A stretch of DNA of 64,000 bases from Pycnopodia helianthoides (GCA_032158295.1 JASTWB010000025.1:124001-188000); one strand, 5' to 3'. Counted from the stretch's first letter, positions 1 through 14,470 are shown. Made by a program: numbers and translations. The notes: generated from the sequence alone by a model not told the origin.

Positions 1-57
1 GGGTTAAAAATTAAATCAATTCCCAAAAAAGTCACCCGGGGGATGGTTTTTAGAAAT

Positions 58-58
<1 letters not shown>

Positions 59-130
<72 letters not shown>
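59..130. repeat. Poly-C run, 72 bases
   Basis: An uninterrupted C homopolymer, followed by AAAA and ten more C. It probably shares its origin with the poly-G run 1.6 kb downstream, since opposite homopolymers at both edges of a corrupted block suggest base-calling or assembly failure. Confidence 0.85.
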
Positions 131-132
<2 letters not shown>

Positions 133-1712
133 AACCCCCCCCCCAAAAAAAAAATTTTAAAAAAAAACCCCCCCCCCCCCCGGGGGAAAAAAATGGTTAA
201 AAAAAAAAAGGGGGAAACTGGCCAAAATTTTAATGGAAGGGAAATTTTTAAATTTTTTTTTTAAAAAAGGGAAAAAAATTTTTTTAAAAATAAAGGGGGG
301 AAAAAACCACAAATCTGGGCCCCAAAAAAAGGTTTAAACAAAAAAAACAAAAAAGGGTTTTTTAATGAAAAAAAATCCCAAAAAGAATTTTTTAAAGGGA
401 AAAGTTCCCTGAAAAATTTTTAAAATTTTTTTTTTAAAAATTTTTAAATTAACTCCATTGATTTTAAAATTTTTTCAAATTAAAATTTTTGTTAAAAAAT
501 TAATTTATGGAAAATTTTTAAAAAAAATTTTAAAAAAAAAAATTTTTTTTGTTAAAAAAAAAAAAGAAATACAAATTTCAGGGGGAAAAAAAAGTTTAGG
601 GCAAAAACAAAAAAAAAGTCCGGAAAATTAAATAGGAAAATTCCCAAAAAAATTTTTTTTAATTTTTCAAAGGGGTTTTTTAACAATCATATTTTCGGAA
701 ATTTTTCCAATATAAATCAAAAAATTTTAAAAAGGGCTAAGGAAAAAATTTAAAAAAAGAAAATTTTTTCCGATAGATTTAAAAAAGGGGAAAAATAAAA
801 ATTTGCGGGCCGTTTGGGAAAAATTAAAAAATTTTTTTATATCTAAAAGGGGTTAACCCCGAAAAAGACAATTCGGGGGCCTTTTAAAAAAAAGAATTTA
901 AAATTTTTAAAAAATATGAAATTAAACATCAACAAATTTTTGGGCCCCAAAAAAAAAAAAACAAAAAAAAAAACCCGGGGAAAAAATTAAAAAATTTAAA
1001 AAGGGTATATCAAAAAAAGGGGGGTGCAGAAAATTTTGGAAAATTTAGAAAATTTGGGGGAAATTTTTTTTGACCAAATTTTATTTTAATAAAAAAAAAG
1101 GGGTTTTTTTTTTCCCAAAAAAAAAAAAGTTTTAAAAATTTTTAAAAAAAAAAAAGAAAAAAATTTCCCCCCAAAAAAAAAAAAGAAAAAAAGGGAAAAA
1201 AAAACACAAAAAATGATTTTTTTTAAAAAATTTTCCCCGAAAATTTTCAAAAAATTTTTGGGGCCCGAAAATTTTTTTTTTTAAATCAAATGAATTTTTA
1301 AATTTTAATATTCGAATTTTTTAATTTTAAAAATTCCGAAATTTTTTTCAAGGTTTCAAATATTTTAAAAGATAGGGAAAATTTAAAAATTTAGAAGGGG
1401 TTTTTTTTTAAAATAAAAGATTAAAATTAATCAAAAGGAAAGCTTTTTTAAAAATAAAAAAAAATTTTTTCTAAAAAAGGGGCCCGGGGGAAAAAGAGGA
1501 AAAAAAGGGAAAAATTTTTTTAAGAAAATTAAAAAAGAAAAAAAGGGGAAAAAAACTTTCCAACCCTTTTTGCAAAAAATTTTTTTGAGTTATAAAAAAA
1601 GAAAAAACCCCAAAAATTTTTAAAAAAAATTTTTTTAAAAAAAAAAAAAAGGGTGACCCAAAAACCCCAAAAAAAAAAGTAAATTTTTTAAAAAAAAATT
1701 TTTTTAAAAAAT

Positions 1713-2232
<520 letters not shown>

Positions 2233-2839
2233 GTGTTTTTAGATGAGCACTTAGGTCAGTTGAGTATTTTTAACACTTTCGAATTGGAAATTTTTTTTGC
2301 GACATCATTATCCTTCAGCAATATACCCACACACTGCATATATAATGATTCAAGTACTTCATGGTAACTTTTATGGGATATAGATATTAAATTCCTATAG
2401 CAGACATTTTAATACAAGGATTGTCATGAAGTATTTAAAAGCATTAAAGGAGCTACAGATCAGATATGTCGATGAAGGACAAAAGTTTAGAGAGTAACAA
2501 TACTGAACATGGACCATTGATCATGATCTCAGAATGTAGTTCGTCCAGCACTTGAAGAAGAGTACACATGTGCCGAGGACTGCCTTTTATTGTCCCAAGA
2601 AGAATTCAAATTAGTTTTTAATAATAGATACTGATAAACGTTAAAGCATCGATCAGACAGATGCTTGGTCCTCAAAAAAAAGATAAAGCTAATCAAACAG
2701 TATCTTACAACAACAGAATGCTATAGTGACTCAAACCACTCTCAACATACAAGAATTGATAGTTTACACGAAGATGAGTACCCCCCAAAAAGGGGTGGAA
2801 TGCAGAAAAATACGTCTCTGAAGAACAAAAGTTAGAGAG

Positions 2840-2905
2840 TAACAATACTGAACATGGACCATTGATCATGATCTCAGAATGCAGTTCGCCCAGCACTTGT
2901 AAGAA
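2840..2905 (-). other. Satellite monomer core with exon-like features (representative)
   Basis: Read on the minus strand, a pyrimidine tract ending CTTCTTACAAG precedes an open frame with LDELHSEIMINGPCSV or close variants (here the third residue is G). The core is repeated in almost every monomer from 2232 to 11170. No convincing donor follows. The plus strand instead shows GTAAGA directly after CAGCACTT or CAGCACTG, a donor-like match in the other direction, so orientation is unresolved. Confidence 0.3.
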
Positions 2906-4690
2906 GAGTACACATGTGCCGAGACTGCCTGTTATTTGTCGCAGGAAGAATTCAAATTAGTTTTTTAATAATAGATACTGATGAACGTTAAAGCATCCAG
3001 ACAGATGCTTGGTCCTCAAAAAAAGCTAATAGGCTAATAAAACAATATCATACAACAACAGCGGGCTATAGTGACTCAAACCACTCTCAACATACAAGAA
3101 TTCATAGTCTACACAGAGAAGAGTATCCCTGACAGAGGGGGAGTGCAGAAGATATGTCGATGAAACAAAAGTTTAGAGAGTGATAATACTGAACATGGAC
3201 CATTGATCATGATCTCAAAATGCAGTTCATTCAGCACTGGTAAGAAAGAGTACACTTGTGCCGAGGACTGCCTTTTATGTCACAGGAAGTATTTTAATTA
3301 GTTTTTAATAAAAAATTAATGAACGTCAAAGCATCCCAACATATGTCTTGGTCCTCAAGAAAAATAAGATGTGATCAAACTATATCACAAAAAACAGCAG
3401 GGTATAGTGTCTCAAGCCACTCCCAACACACAAGAACCGATAGTTTACACAGGGATAAGTATCCCTTACTGAGAATTGAATGCAGAAATGTTTTTTAGAT
3501 GAGCACTTAGGTCCAGTTGAGTATTTTTAACACTTTCGAATTGAATTTTCTTGCGACATCATTATCCTTCAGCAATATACCTACACACTGCATATATAAT
3601 GATTCAAGTACTTCATGGTAACTTTGATGGTATAGTAGATATTAAATTCCTATAGCAGACATTTTAATACAAGATTGTCATGAAGTATTTAAAAGCATTA
3701 AAGGAGCTACAGATCAGATATGTCGATGAAGGACAAAAGTTTAGAGAGTGACAATACTGAACATGGACCATTGATCATCATCTCAGAATGCAGTTCGTCC
3801 AGCACTTGAAGAAGAGTACACATATGCCGAGGACAGCCTTTTATTGTCTAAGAATGATTCAAATGAGTTTTTAATAACAGATACTGAGAACGTTAAAGCA
3901 TCCAGACCGATGTTTTGGTCCTCAAAAAAAGATAAAGTCGTAAATCAAACAATCTGTACAACAACACAAGATGATAGTGACCAAGACCACTCTCAACATA
4001 CAAGAATTGATAGTTTTACACGAAGATGAGTACCCCCCAAAAAGGGGTGGAATGCAGAAAAAACGTCTCGAAGAACAAAAGTTTAGAGAGTAACAATACT
4101 GAACATGGACACATTGATCATGATCTCAGAATGCAGTTCGCCCAGCACTTGTAAGAAGAGTACACATGTGCCGAGGACTGCCTTTTTTGTCCAGGAAGAA
4201 TTCAAATTAGTTTTTAATAATAGATACTGATAACGTTAAAGCATCCAGACAGATGCTTGGTCCTCAAAAAAAGTAAAGCTAATAAAATATCATACAACAA
4301 CAGCTATAGTGACTCAAACCACTCTCAACATACAAGAATTCTAGTCACACAGAAAGAGTATCCTGACAGAGGGGGAGTGCAGAAGATATGTCGATGAGAA
4401 CAAAAGTTTAGAGATGATAATACTGAACATGACCATTGATCATGATCTCAAAATGCAGTTCATCAGCACTGGTAAGAAAGTACACTGTGCCGAGACTGCC
4501 TTTTATTGTCACAGAAGTATTTAATAGTTTTTAATAAAAATATAATGAACGTCAAAGCATCCCAACATATGTCTTGGTCCTCAAGAAAATAAGAGTGTGA
4601 TCAAACTATACACAAAAAACAGCAGGTATAGTGTCTCAACCACTCCAACACACAAGAACCGATAGTTTACACAGGATAAGTATCCCTTAC

Positions 4691-4804
4691 TGAGAATTGA
4701 ATGCAGAAATTGTGTTTTTAGATGAGCACTTAGGTCCAGTTGAGTATTTTTAACACTTTCGAATTGGAATTTTCTTGCGACATCATTATCCTTCAGCAAT
4801 ATAC
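4691..4804 (-). other. Exon-like segment of the satellite higher-order unit
   Basis: On the minus strand a TATGCAGTGTGTAG acceptor context is followed by 114 open bases, then a GTAAGG donor. The peptide includes DNDVARKFQFESVKNTQL. The segment begins with two bases completing a codon and ends with one, so it is a symmetric phase-1 exon if real. The same segment recurs once per higher-order unit (for example 5949-6062, 9937 on). I do not recognise the peptide. It may be a captured exon, a pseudo-exon or chance. Confidence 0.35.
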
Positions 4805-7800
4805 CTACACACTGCATATATAATGATTCAAGTACTTCATGGTAACTTTGATGGTATAGTAGATATTAAATTCCTATAGCAGACATTTTAATACAAGGAT
4901 TGTCATGAAGTATTTAAAAGCATTAAAGGAGCTACAGATCAGATATGTCGATGAAGGACAAAAGTTTAGAGAGTGACAATACTGAACATGGACCATTGAT
5001 CATCATCTCAGAATGCAGTTCGTCCAGCACTTGAAGAAGAGTACACATATGCCGAGGACAGCCTTTTATTGTCTAAGAATGTATTCAAATGAGTTTTTAA
5101 TAACAGATACTGATGAACGTTAAAGCATCCAGACCGATGTTTTGGTCCTCAAAAAAAGATAAGAGTCTGATCAAACTATATCGTACAACAACAGCGGGCT
5201 GTAGTGACTCAAGCCACTCTCAACATACAAGAATTGATAGTTTTACACGGAGATGAGTATCCCCCAAAAAGGGGTGGAATGCAGAAAAATACGTCGCTGA
5301 AGAACAAAAGTTTAGAGAGTAACAATACTGAACATGGACCATTGATCATGATCTCAGAATGCAGTTCGTCCAGCACTTGTAAGAAGAGTACACATGTGCC
5401 GAGGACTGCCTTTTATTGTCGCAGGAAGAATTCAAATTAGTTTTTAATAATAGATACTGATAAACTTAAAGCATCGATCAGACAGATGCTTGGTCCTAAA
5501 AAAAAGATAATAGCTAATAAAACAATATCATCAACAGACAGCTTATGGACTCAACCAAGCTTCAATCATACAAATAATTCTACACACAGAGAAGAGTATC
5601 CCTGACAAGGGTGGAGTGCAGAAAGAAAATGTCGATGAAGAACAAAAGTTTAGAGAGTGATAATACTGAACATGGACCATTGATCATGATCTCAAAATGC
5701 AGTTCATCAGCACTGGTAAGAAGAGTACACTTGTGCCGAGGACTGCCTTTTATTGTCACAGGAAGTATTTAATAGTTTTTAATAAAAATATTAATGAACG
5801 TCAAAGCATCCCAACATATGTCTAGGTCCTCATAAAAACATAAGAGTGTGATCAAACTATATCACAAAAGAACAGCAGGGTATAGTGTCTCAAGCCACTC
5901 CCAACACACAAGAACCGATAGTTTTACACAGGGATAAGTATCCCTTACTGAGAATTGAATGCAGAAATTGTGTTTTTAGATGAGCACTTAGGTCCAGTTG
6001 AGTATTTTTAACACTTTCGAATTGGAATTTTCTTGCGACATCATTATCCTTCAGCAATATACCTACACACTGCATATATAATGATTCAAGTACTTCATGG
6101 TAACTTTGATGGTATAGTAGATATTAAATTCCTATAGCAGACATTTTAATACAAGGATTGTCATGAAGTATTTAAAAGCATTAAAGGAGCTACAGATCAG
6201 ATATGTCGATGAAGGACAAAAGTTTAGAGAGTGACAATACTGAACATGGACCATTGATCATCATCTCAGAATGCAGTTCGTCCAGCACTTGAAGAAGAGT
6301 ACACATATGCCGAGGACAGCCTTTTATTGTCTAAGAATGTATTCAAATGAGTTTTTAATAACAGATAACTGATGAACGTTAAAGCATCCAGACCGATGTT
6401 TTGGTCCTCAAAAAAAGATAAGAGTCTGATCAAACTATATCGTACAACAACAGCGGGCTGTAGTGACTCAAGCCACTCTCAACATACAAGAATTGATAGT
6501 TTACACGGAGATGATATCCCCCAAAAAGGGGTGGAATGCAGAAAAATACGTCGCTGAAGAACAAAAGTTTAGAGAGTAACAATACTGAACATGGACCATT
6601 GATCATGATCTCAGAATGCAGTTCGTCCCAGCACTTGTAAGAAGAGTACACATGTGCCGAGGACTGCCTTTTATTGTCCCAGGAAGAATTCAAATAGTTT
6701 TTAATAATAATACTGATAAACTTAAAGCATCGATCAGACCAGATCTTGGTCCTCAAAAAAAGATAAAAGCTAATAAACATATCTACAACAACACGAGCTT
6801 AGTGACTCAAACCACTCTCAACATACAAGAATTGATAGTTTACACGAGATGAGTATCCCCCAAAAAGGGGTGGAATGCAGAAAAATACGTCGCTGAAGAA
6901 CAAAAGTTTAGAGAGTAACAATACTGAACATGGACCATTGATCATGATCTCAGAATGCAGTTCGCCCACACTTGTAAGAAGAGTACACATGTGCCGAGGA
7001 CTGCCTTTATTGTCCAGGAAGAATTCAAATTAGTTTTTAATAATAGATACTGATAAACGTTAAAGCATCAGACAGATGCTTGGTCCTCAAAAAAAGTAAA
7101 GCTAATAAAACAATATCATACAACACAGGCAAGTGCTTACAAGAATTCATAGTCTACACAGAGAAGAGTATCCCTGACAGAGGGGAGTGCAGAAGACATG
7201 TCGATGAAAACAAAAGTTTAGAGAGTGATAATACTGAACATGGACCATTGATCATGATCTCAAAATGCAGTTCATTCAGCACTGGTAAGAAGAGTACACT
7301 TGTGCCGAGACTGCCTTTTATTGTCACAGGAAGTATTTTAATTAGTTTTTAATAAAAATATTAATGAACGTCAAAGCATCCAACATTCTTGGTCCTCAAG
7401 AAAATATAAGAGTGTGATCAAACTATATCACAAAAGAACAGCAGGTATAGTGTCTCAAGCCACTCCCAACACACAAGAACCGATATTTACACAGGAAGTA
7501 TCCCTTACGAGAATTGAATGCAGAAATTGTGTTTTAGATGAGCACTTAGTCATTAAACACTTGAAGAAGTACACATATATCCAACAGCTTTAATTCGTCT
7601 AGAATTGATTAAGTAGTTTAATAATAGATAAAAATGATGAAGTTAAAGCATCTCAGACCGAGAACAAAAGTTTGAGAGTGACAATACTGAACATGGACCA
7701 TTGATCATGATCTCAGAATGCAGTTCGTCCAGCACTTGAAGAAGAGTACACTTGCCGAGGACTGCCTTTTATTGTCAAGAATATAATATTTAATGATTGT

Positions 7801-10800
7801 CAAGCATCCCATTTGGCCTGAAAAAAATATCTAGAAACATGTACAAAGGGTAAGTGCCCCCACTCTCAAATACAAGAATTGATAGTTTAAAACGAGATGA
7901 TTCCAAAAAGGTTTGAATAAATTAGGTCAAGAACAAAGTTTAAAGTAACATTGAGCAACCATTGAATATCTCAGATGGCAAGTTGTCAGATTGTAAGAAA
8001 CACACATGTGCCGAGACTGCTTTTATGTAAAATTTTTTTTTAATCTAGAATATGTAATCAGTTAAACAACAGCAATCTTTTAAAAAAAGAAAGGCAATAC
8101 AATAGTTCATAAAAGTTTATAAATGTTAAAAAATTATATTTCAAGGAGATATTGAACAGAATTCGAAGATTGGTGCTGAAACAAAGTTTAGTGAGTAAAA
8201 TGCAAATTTAAACAAACTAAACTCATTTTGCACTTAGAAAGTACACTTTCCAGACTGCCTTTTATTGTCACAGGAAATTTTATGTTTTTAATAATATATT
8301 AAGACGTAAACATCCAACATATGTCTTGTCCTCAAAAAAATAACAGTTATCAAGATATATCAAAAAGAACGGTGATAGTGTCTCAAGCACTCTCAACACA
8401 AGAACTCATAGTTACAGATAAGTATCCCTGACAGAAGTTGAATGCAGAAAGTTTTTTAGATGAGCACTTAGGTCCAGTGAGTATTTAAACTTTCGAATTG
8501 GAATTTCTCGAATCATTATCCTTAGAATATACCTCAACTGCTATTAATTTCAAATATTATGGTAACTTGATGTAAGTAGATATTAAATCTATAGCAACAT
8601 TTTAATACAAGATTGTCATAATATTTAAAAGCATTAAGGAGCTACAGATCAGATATGTCGATAAGGACAAAAGTTTGAAGTGACAATACTGAAATGACCA
8701 TGATCTTTCAGATGCATTGTCCAGCACTTGAAGAAGAGTACACATATGCCGAGGACAGCCTTTTATTGTCTAAGAATGTATTCAAATGAGTTTTTAATAA
8801 CAGATACTGATGAACGTTAAAGCATCCAGACCAGAGTTTTGTCCTCAAAAAAGATAAGAGTCTGATCAAACTATATCGTACAAACAGGGTTAGTGACTCA
8901 AGCCACTCTCAACATACAAGAATTGATAGTTTACACGGAGATAGTATCCCCCAAAAAGGGGTGGAATGCAGAAAATACGTCGCTGAAGAACAAAAGTTTA
9001 GAGAGTAACAATCGAACAGGACCATTGATCATGATCTCAAATGTCAGTTCGCCAGCACTTTAGAAGAGTACACATGTCCGAGACTGCCTTTTATTGTCCA
9101 GAAAATTCAATTAGTTTTTAATATAGATACTGATAAACGTTAAAGCATCGATCAACAGATCTTGGTCCTCAATAAAAAGATAAAGCTAAAACATATCTAA
9201 ACAACACGCTTAGTACCAAGCACTTCACATACAAATTGATAGTTACATAACAGAATGAGTATCCCCCAAAAAGGTGTGGAATGCAGAAAAATAGTCGCAT
9301 GAAGAACAAAAGTTTAGAGAGTAACAATACTGAACATGGACCATTGATCATGATCTCAGAATGCAGTTCGTCCAGCACTTGTAAGAAGAGTACACATGTG
9401 CCGAGGACTGCCTGTTATTGTCGACAGAAGAATTTCAATTAGTTTTTAATAATAGATACTGATAACGTTAAAGCATCGATCAGACAGATGCTTGGTCCTC
9501 AAAAAAGCTAATAGGCAAAATAATATAAAACAATACATAAAGACCAGCAGCATCTACTAAAGAATTCATAGTCTACACAGAGAAGAGTATCCCTGACAAG
9601 GGTGGAGTGCAGAAGATATGTCGATGAAAACAAACGTTTAGAGAGTGATAATACTGAACATGGACCATTGATCATGATCTCAAAATGCAGTTCATTCACA
9701 CTGGTAAGAGAGTACACTTGTGCCGAGGACTGCCTTTTATTGTCACAGGAAGTATTTTAATAGTTTTTAATAAAAAATATTAATGAACGTCAAAGCATCC
9801 CAACATATGTCTGGTCCTCAAAGAAAAATAAGAGTGTGATCAAACTATATCACAAAAGAACAGCAGGGTATAGTGTCTCAAGCCACTCCCAACACACAAG
9901 AACCGATAGTTTACACAGGGATAAGTATCCCTTACTGAGAATTGAATGCAGAAATTGTGTTTTTAGATGAGCACTTAGGTCCAGTTGAGTATTTTTAACA
10001 CTTTCGAATTGAATTTTCTTGCGACATCATTATCCTTCAGCAATATACCTACACACTGCATATATAATGATTCAAGTACTTCATGGTAACTTTGATGGTA
10101 TAGTGATATTAAACTCCTATAGCAGACATTTTAATACAAGGATTGTCATGAAGTATTTAAAAGCATTAAAGGAGCTACAGATCAGATATGTCGATGAAGG
10201 ACAAAAGTTTGAGAGTGACAATACTGAACATGGACCATTGATCATCATCTCAGAATGCAGTTCGTCCAGCACTTGAAGAAGAGTACACATATGCCGAGGA
10301 CAGCCCTTTATTGTCTAAGAATGTATTCAAATGAGTTTTTTAATAACAGATACTGAATGAACGTTAAAGCAATCCAGACCGATGTTTTGGTCCTCAAAAA
10401 AAGATTAGAGTCTGATCAAACTATATCGTACAACAACAGTGGCTGTAGTGACTCAAGCCACTCTCAACATACAAGAATTGATAGTTTACACGGAATGAGT
10501 ATCCCCCAAAAAGGGGTGGAATGCAGAAAAATACGTCGCTGAAAACAAAAGTTTAAGAGTAACAATACTGAACATGGACCATTGATCATGAACTCAGAAT
10601 GCAGTTTCGCCCAGCACTTGTAAGAAAGTACACATGTGCCGAGGACTGCCTTTATTGTCCCAGGAAGAATTCAAATTAGTTTTTAATAATAGATACTGAT
10701 AAACGTTAAAGCATCGATCAGACAGATCTTGGTCCTCAAAAAAAAAGATAAAGTGAATCTAACAACAAAGTTGCTAACATTAAATACAAGTTGATATTTC

Positions 10801-11330
10801 ACAATAGTACAAAAACAAACCAAGAACAAAATTAAGAACATACTGAACTGCCATTGACATTCTCAAAATTCGCCACACTTTTCTTCAACTGCTGTTATTT
10901 CCAGGAAAATTCATTAGTTTTTTAATAATATAGAGAACGTTAAACATCAAGAGATGTTGTCCTAAAAAAAGCTAAAGCCATTTAAATCGGCGAGTCATAC
11001 AAGAAACATAGTCTACCGAGGGTATCCCGTGACAGGAGTGCGAAATACTGTCGATGAGAACAAAAGTTTAGAGAGTGATAATACTGAACATGGACCATTG
11101 ATCATGATCTCAGAATGCAGTTCGTCCAGTACTTGTAAGAAGAGTACACTTGCGCTGAGGACTGCCTCTTTTTGTCATAGGACAATAGAATTTGATGATT
11201 GTCACAGCATCCCATCAATATGAGCATGAAAAAATATATCTTAGAACTGTTACAGAAGAGTAGAGTGCCCCTGCCACTTTCAAAATACAAGATTTTATAG
11301 TTTACAAAGACTGAGGATGGATTTCAAAAC

Positions 11331-12212
11331 AATTTTTTTTTATAAGCATTTAGGTCCAATTGAACCAAACCGTTATCAAGTAAGTAGCATTTTCGTAGCA
11401 ACACACATTTGAAGTAATCTAACAGATGGGAAACATAGTGTAGTGAGATTTGTCATTGAAACCACACAAGGTGAATCATGAGCACGTATTACTGTTTAAC
11501 TTCTTTCATGTAAACATTTTTTTTTATGCTAGACAGTTTTGTTATTCAGTCTAAACTAACAGCTTAAATCTTTTTAAACAGTAAGAAAGTTGCAATACCC
11601 AATTATTGCTCTCATTTTGTACATGTTTATAAATGTTAAGAAAATTTATTTTATAATTTCAAGTGCCAGATATTGAACAGACATTTTCTCGAAGATTGGT
11701 GGTCTGCAACACCACATAGTGCTTTTGCATTTCTGTGTTATGTGCACAAATGCAAATTTTTAAACAAACATAGAACTGCTCATTTTTGTCAGCTTCTAAA
11801 ACTTTTCTCTTTCTAACTTTGTATATTTTTCTCAGTGAAAATTCGGGTTTGGTTTTTTAATTTTTTAGGACTAATTTCAATCATATGTCGTTTTTCCATA
11901 AAAAAGAGTTAACCATTTCATTCGGGAGTCATGATGCTTGAAAAACTGTAATCGTTCCCGTGTATCCTTCTGGTGACTGCAGCTTCTTGTGATTACATGT
12001 GCTAGAGCTGAGACTTTCAAGTTCAAATTCAGAAAATATCCTCACAGATCGACAGTAAAGTTTGATATCTTCTTCCTGCATCTGTCAGTAATTAAAGGCA
12101 ATTTTGTCTTGTCCTCCATTTTCCAAGTTTGCCACAAATATTGCAATTTAGTGTACTGCCAGCTTCCTGTACATGGTTTCAACTGCACAACCTCAAAGGT
12201 GATCTGTCATTA
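11331..12212. other. No gene seen; decayed satellite edge, AT-rich DNA
   Basis: The first 60 bases are a diverged relic of the satellite higher-order segment (TAAGCATTTAGGTCCAATTGA). The rest is AT-rich DNA with no frame, repeat or RNA that I can support. The open frame at 11989-12219 has no recognisable motif. Confidence 0.6.
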
Positions 12213-12335
12213 CCCGTAACCCTGGGTGCGGGCCTATTACCAGGTGGTTCCACCCTAGGAAGATGGACCTGGGACATCGCGTGGGCAGGAGTGTCAGACC
12301 TGAAGTAGCCCCGAAGCTACTCGCTACCCGTACAA
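12213..12335 (-). other. GC-rich hairpin element, diverged member of the GGTAGC family
   Basis: A sharply GC-rich island in AT-rich DNA. On the minus strand it reads GGGTAGC, then a six-base stem AGTAGC/GCTACT with loop TTCGGG, then CTCCTGCCCACGC. The order matches the two-hairpin elements at 23-25 kb and 43-46 kb (GGTAGCA, hairpin, GCCCCTGCCCATGC), although overall identity is low. It has no conserved splice acceptor. Homology is inferred from motif order only. Confidence 0.4.
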
Positions 12336-12345
12336 AGTTTTAAAA

Positions 12346-12981
12346 GTACTGTAACGACATGTGACTGAAATCATCTCTTATTTAATTTTTCTAAATTGAT
12401 GTGTGGTGATCATAACTGTCCAACTGTTAACAGTCAGGATTCATGTAAAGTACATTTCAGACTCAAATAAGTGTGTCCCTTATTGGACCCAGGAATGAAA
12501 CCATAACTAATCAGCTCCAGGCTTTAGAGCAGGTTTGCAGTGAGACTAAATATATTTCATTTCTAAAATTTAACAGGTTTGTAGTATATTATGAATTCAC
12601 CACACACCTAAGAAATACATACATTAAGTTATGTTGTTGAAATTGTTTACCACGGAGGAGAAAATTTATTTACCGGCTCTTTTAATACCACCACTTATTT
12701 AAAAAAGAAGCAAGAATTGCGTTAAGATGTTTGAGATGCTAGGATGTACAGTACTACCTATAAAAACCACACTGCACTTTTGCATTCTTCCTCCATGCAC
12801 ACAGCTATTTATCAAATTCAATTTTAATAAATATAACACACTTCATAGTTTGAGAAAATGTGTATAGTAGGTGCTTTCTTAGTCCAGTAGAGGGTAAAAC
12901 TTTTCAAGTAAGCCCACTTTTATGAGCATACTCTATAAGTATATTGTTTTGCATTTGTGTACATTTAAAAAGGAAGTAGCT
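12346..12981. other. No gene seen
   Basis: AT-rich sequence without supported features. A short phrase, ATATGAATTCACC or close to it, recurs near 18755, suggesting remnants of a dispersed repeat. Confidence 0.6.
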
Positions 12982-12985
12982 TTAA

Positions 12986-13370
12986 AGGAACATTACAGAA
13001 TTGGTTTTTGCTAACAAAACAGTTGCTGGCAGTGTAAGCATTTTATATAATCCACATATACATAAACTGACAAACCTGTAGAAGTTTGAGATCGATCGGC
13101 CATCTGGGTCACGAGAAAATAGTGAAAAACCGATTACACATTTGCATGAAATTATATAGATTCAACAAATGAATAAAACGCTCACTGAGCTATAAACTCC
13201 AATCGGAAAATTAGTTTATTCATTTCTCATCAAATATGGCATTTCAGACAGAAATATTTCAAGGGATGTTTTCTACTATCATCATCATTAGACCGTGTAA
13301 GTTTTATGTAAATCTGTGGTCAAAAGTATATTTTACAAGTTTTTTTTCTTACCAATTCTGTAACGTGCCT
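12986..13370. mobile_element. TTAA-flanked MITE, family 1
   Basis: Inverted ends AGGAACATTACAGAATTGGT and ACCAATTCTGTAACGTGCCT differ at two of 20 positions and are bounded by TTAA on both sides (12982-12985 and 13371-13374). At 385 bp with no coding frame, it is a non-autonomous DNA transposon. TTAA targets and AGG-type ends fit piggyBac or Kolobok-like transposases, but the superfamily is inferred. It shares its outermost bases with the MITE at 26088. Confidence 0.8.
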
Positions 13371-13619
13371 TTAAGATTACAATTGTAAAGCTAAATGGCA
13401 TGTACAGTAGTCTATGGTTGTATTTCAAATACATGATCACACTTTTGAAGCCTTAAATGAAACCATACTTTACTTATCTATTCTCAAATAACCACAACAT
13501 TTTGGACTGAGCTAAGGTACAACAAAGGCTATTCAACTATTTGACTGAAAAAAAGACTATTAATTGACTGAAATGATCTAAAGCAAAAGTCAAACTATTT
13601 GGGAGCAGATTTTTGTGTT
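13371..13619. other. No gene seen
   Basis: AT-rich spacer between the MITE and the 211-bp tandem repeat; nothing supported. Confidence 0.5.
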
Positions 13620-13770
13620 TCTTCATCGGCAGTTATGCCTCAACCAATACTCTTCTGACCATGGCCACAAGAATCTAATTGAGGTATACTACCCATTTAA
13701 TGCACAGTGCTCCTGATCACCAATTACACTCTGGTGTACAGCACTATTGAACATGTATATCGTACATGAG

Positions 13771-14470
13771 ATAGATCTGAATGGCAATCTCGATCCAAAC
13801 CTGTATCCCGATGACCATCGCCAAAGGAATCCAAGTCTGAAGTGCTCATTCAAGTGCATTACAGCACTGCTATGTACAATGTACATGGTAAGCCAATATG
13901 ATGGCTTTCTGCAAGTCACTGATGATGATGATGTACATTACAGGCCTTTGCTACATCATCTGATAAGGAATAGGAATCCTAGATAGATCTGAATGGCAAT
14001 CTCGATCCAAACCTGTATCCCGATGACCATCGCCAAAGGAATCCAAGTCTGAAGTGCTCATTCAAGTGCATTACAGCACTGCTATGTACAATGTACATGA
14101 TAAGCCAATATGATGGCTTTCTGCAAGTCACTGATGATGATGATGTACATTTTAGGCCTATGCTACATCATCTGACAAGGAATAGGAATCCTCCATAGAT
14201 CTGAATGGCAATCTCGATCCAAACCTGAATCCCGATGACCATCGCCAAAAGAATCCAAGTCTGAAGTGCTCATTCTAATGCATTATAGCAGTGTTATGTA
14301 CAATGTACATGCCAACATGATGGCTATGTCCAAGTCTTTAATGATGATGTACAATGTAGGCCTCATCATCTGATAGTGAGGGGATTTTCAACAGATCTGA
14401 TTGGCAATCTCGTTCCAAACTCTTATCCCGATGATCTTCGTCACAAGAATCAAAGTCTCATGGGCTCAAC
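13771..14470. repeat. 211-bp tandem repeat, three to four copies
   Basis: Units begin near 13773, 13984, 14196 and 14392 with GATCTGAATGGCAATCTCG or a variant. Copies 1 and 2 are nearly identical; copies 3 and 4 diverge progressively. Each contains a GATGATGTA/TACATCATC-type hairpin (for example 13927-13962) beside the exon-like segment. More diverged relatives of the coding core lie at about 13640, 14575-14620 and 15130-15175. Confidence 0.85.
14338..14457 (-). other. Exon-like open frame, terminal-exon pattern (copy 4 of the 211-bp repeat)
   Basis: Read on the minus strand, an AG|AC acceptor-like junction is followed by 39 codons and a TAA. The peptide starts DFDSCDEDHRDKSLERDC and ends SDDEAYIVHHH. 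Younger repeats encode DLDSFGDGHRDTGLDRDC in the same frame, so differences are conservative (D/E, H/Q, L/F, R/K). Relatives at 14575-14620 and 15130-15175 keep a DFDSC- or FNPCDDCH-like pattern. Copies 2 and 3 have a one-base shift before the SDD motif. Family unknown; it may be a pseudogene. Confidence 0.4.

Noticed and set aside
43..264. Proline-rich frame at the window start
   Set aside because: Produced by the poly-C run inside the corrupted contig end.
13925..14190. C/D-box snoRNA (TGATGA and CTGA near each other) in the 211-bp repeat
   Set aside because: The TGATGAT run pairs with CATCATC as a simple hairpin; the boxes do not sit beside a terminal stem and there is no clear guide region.
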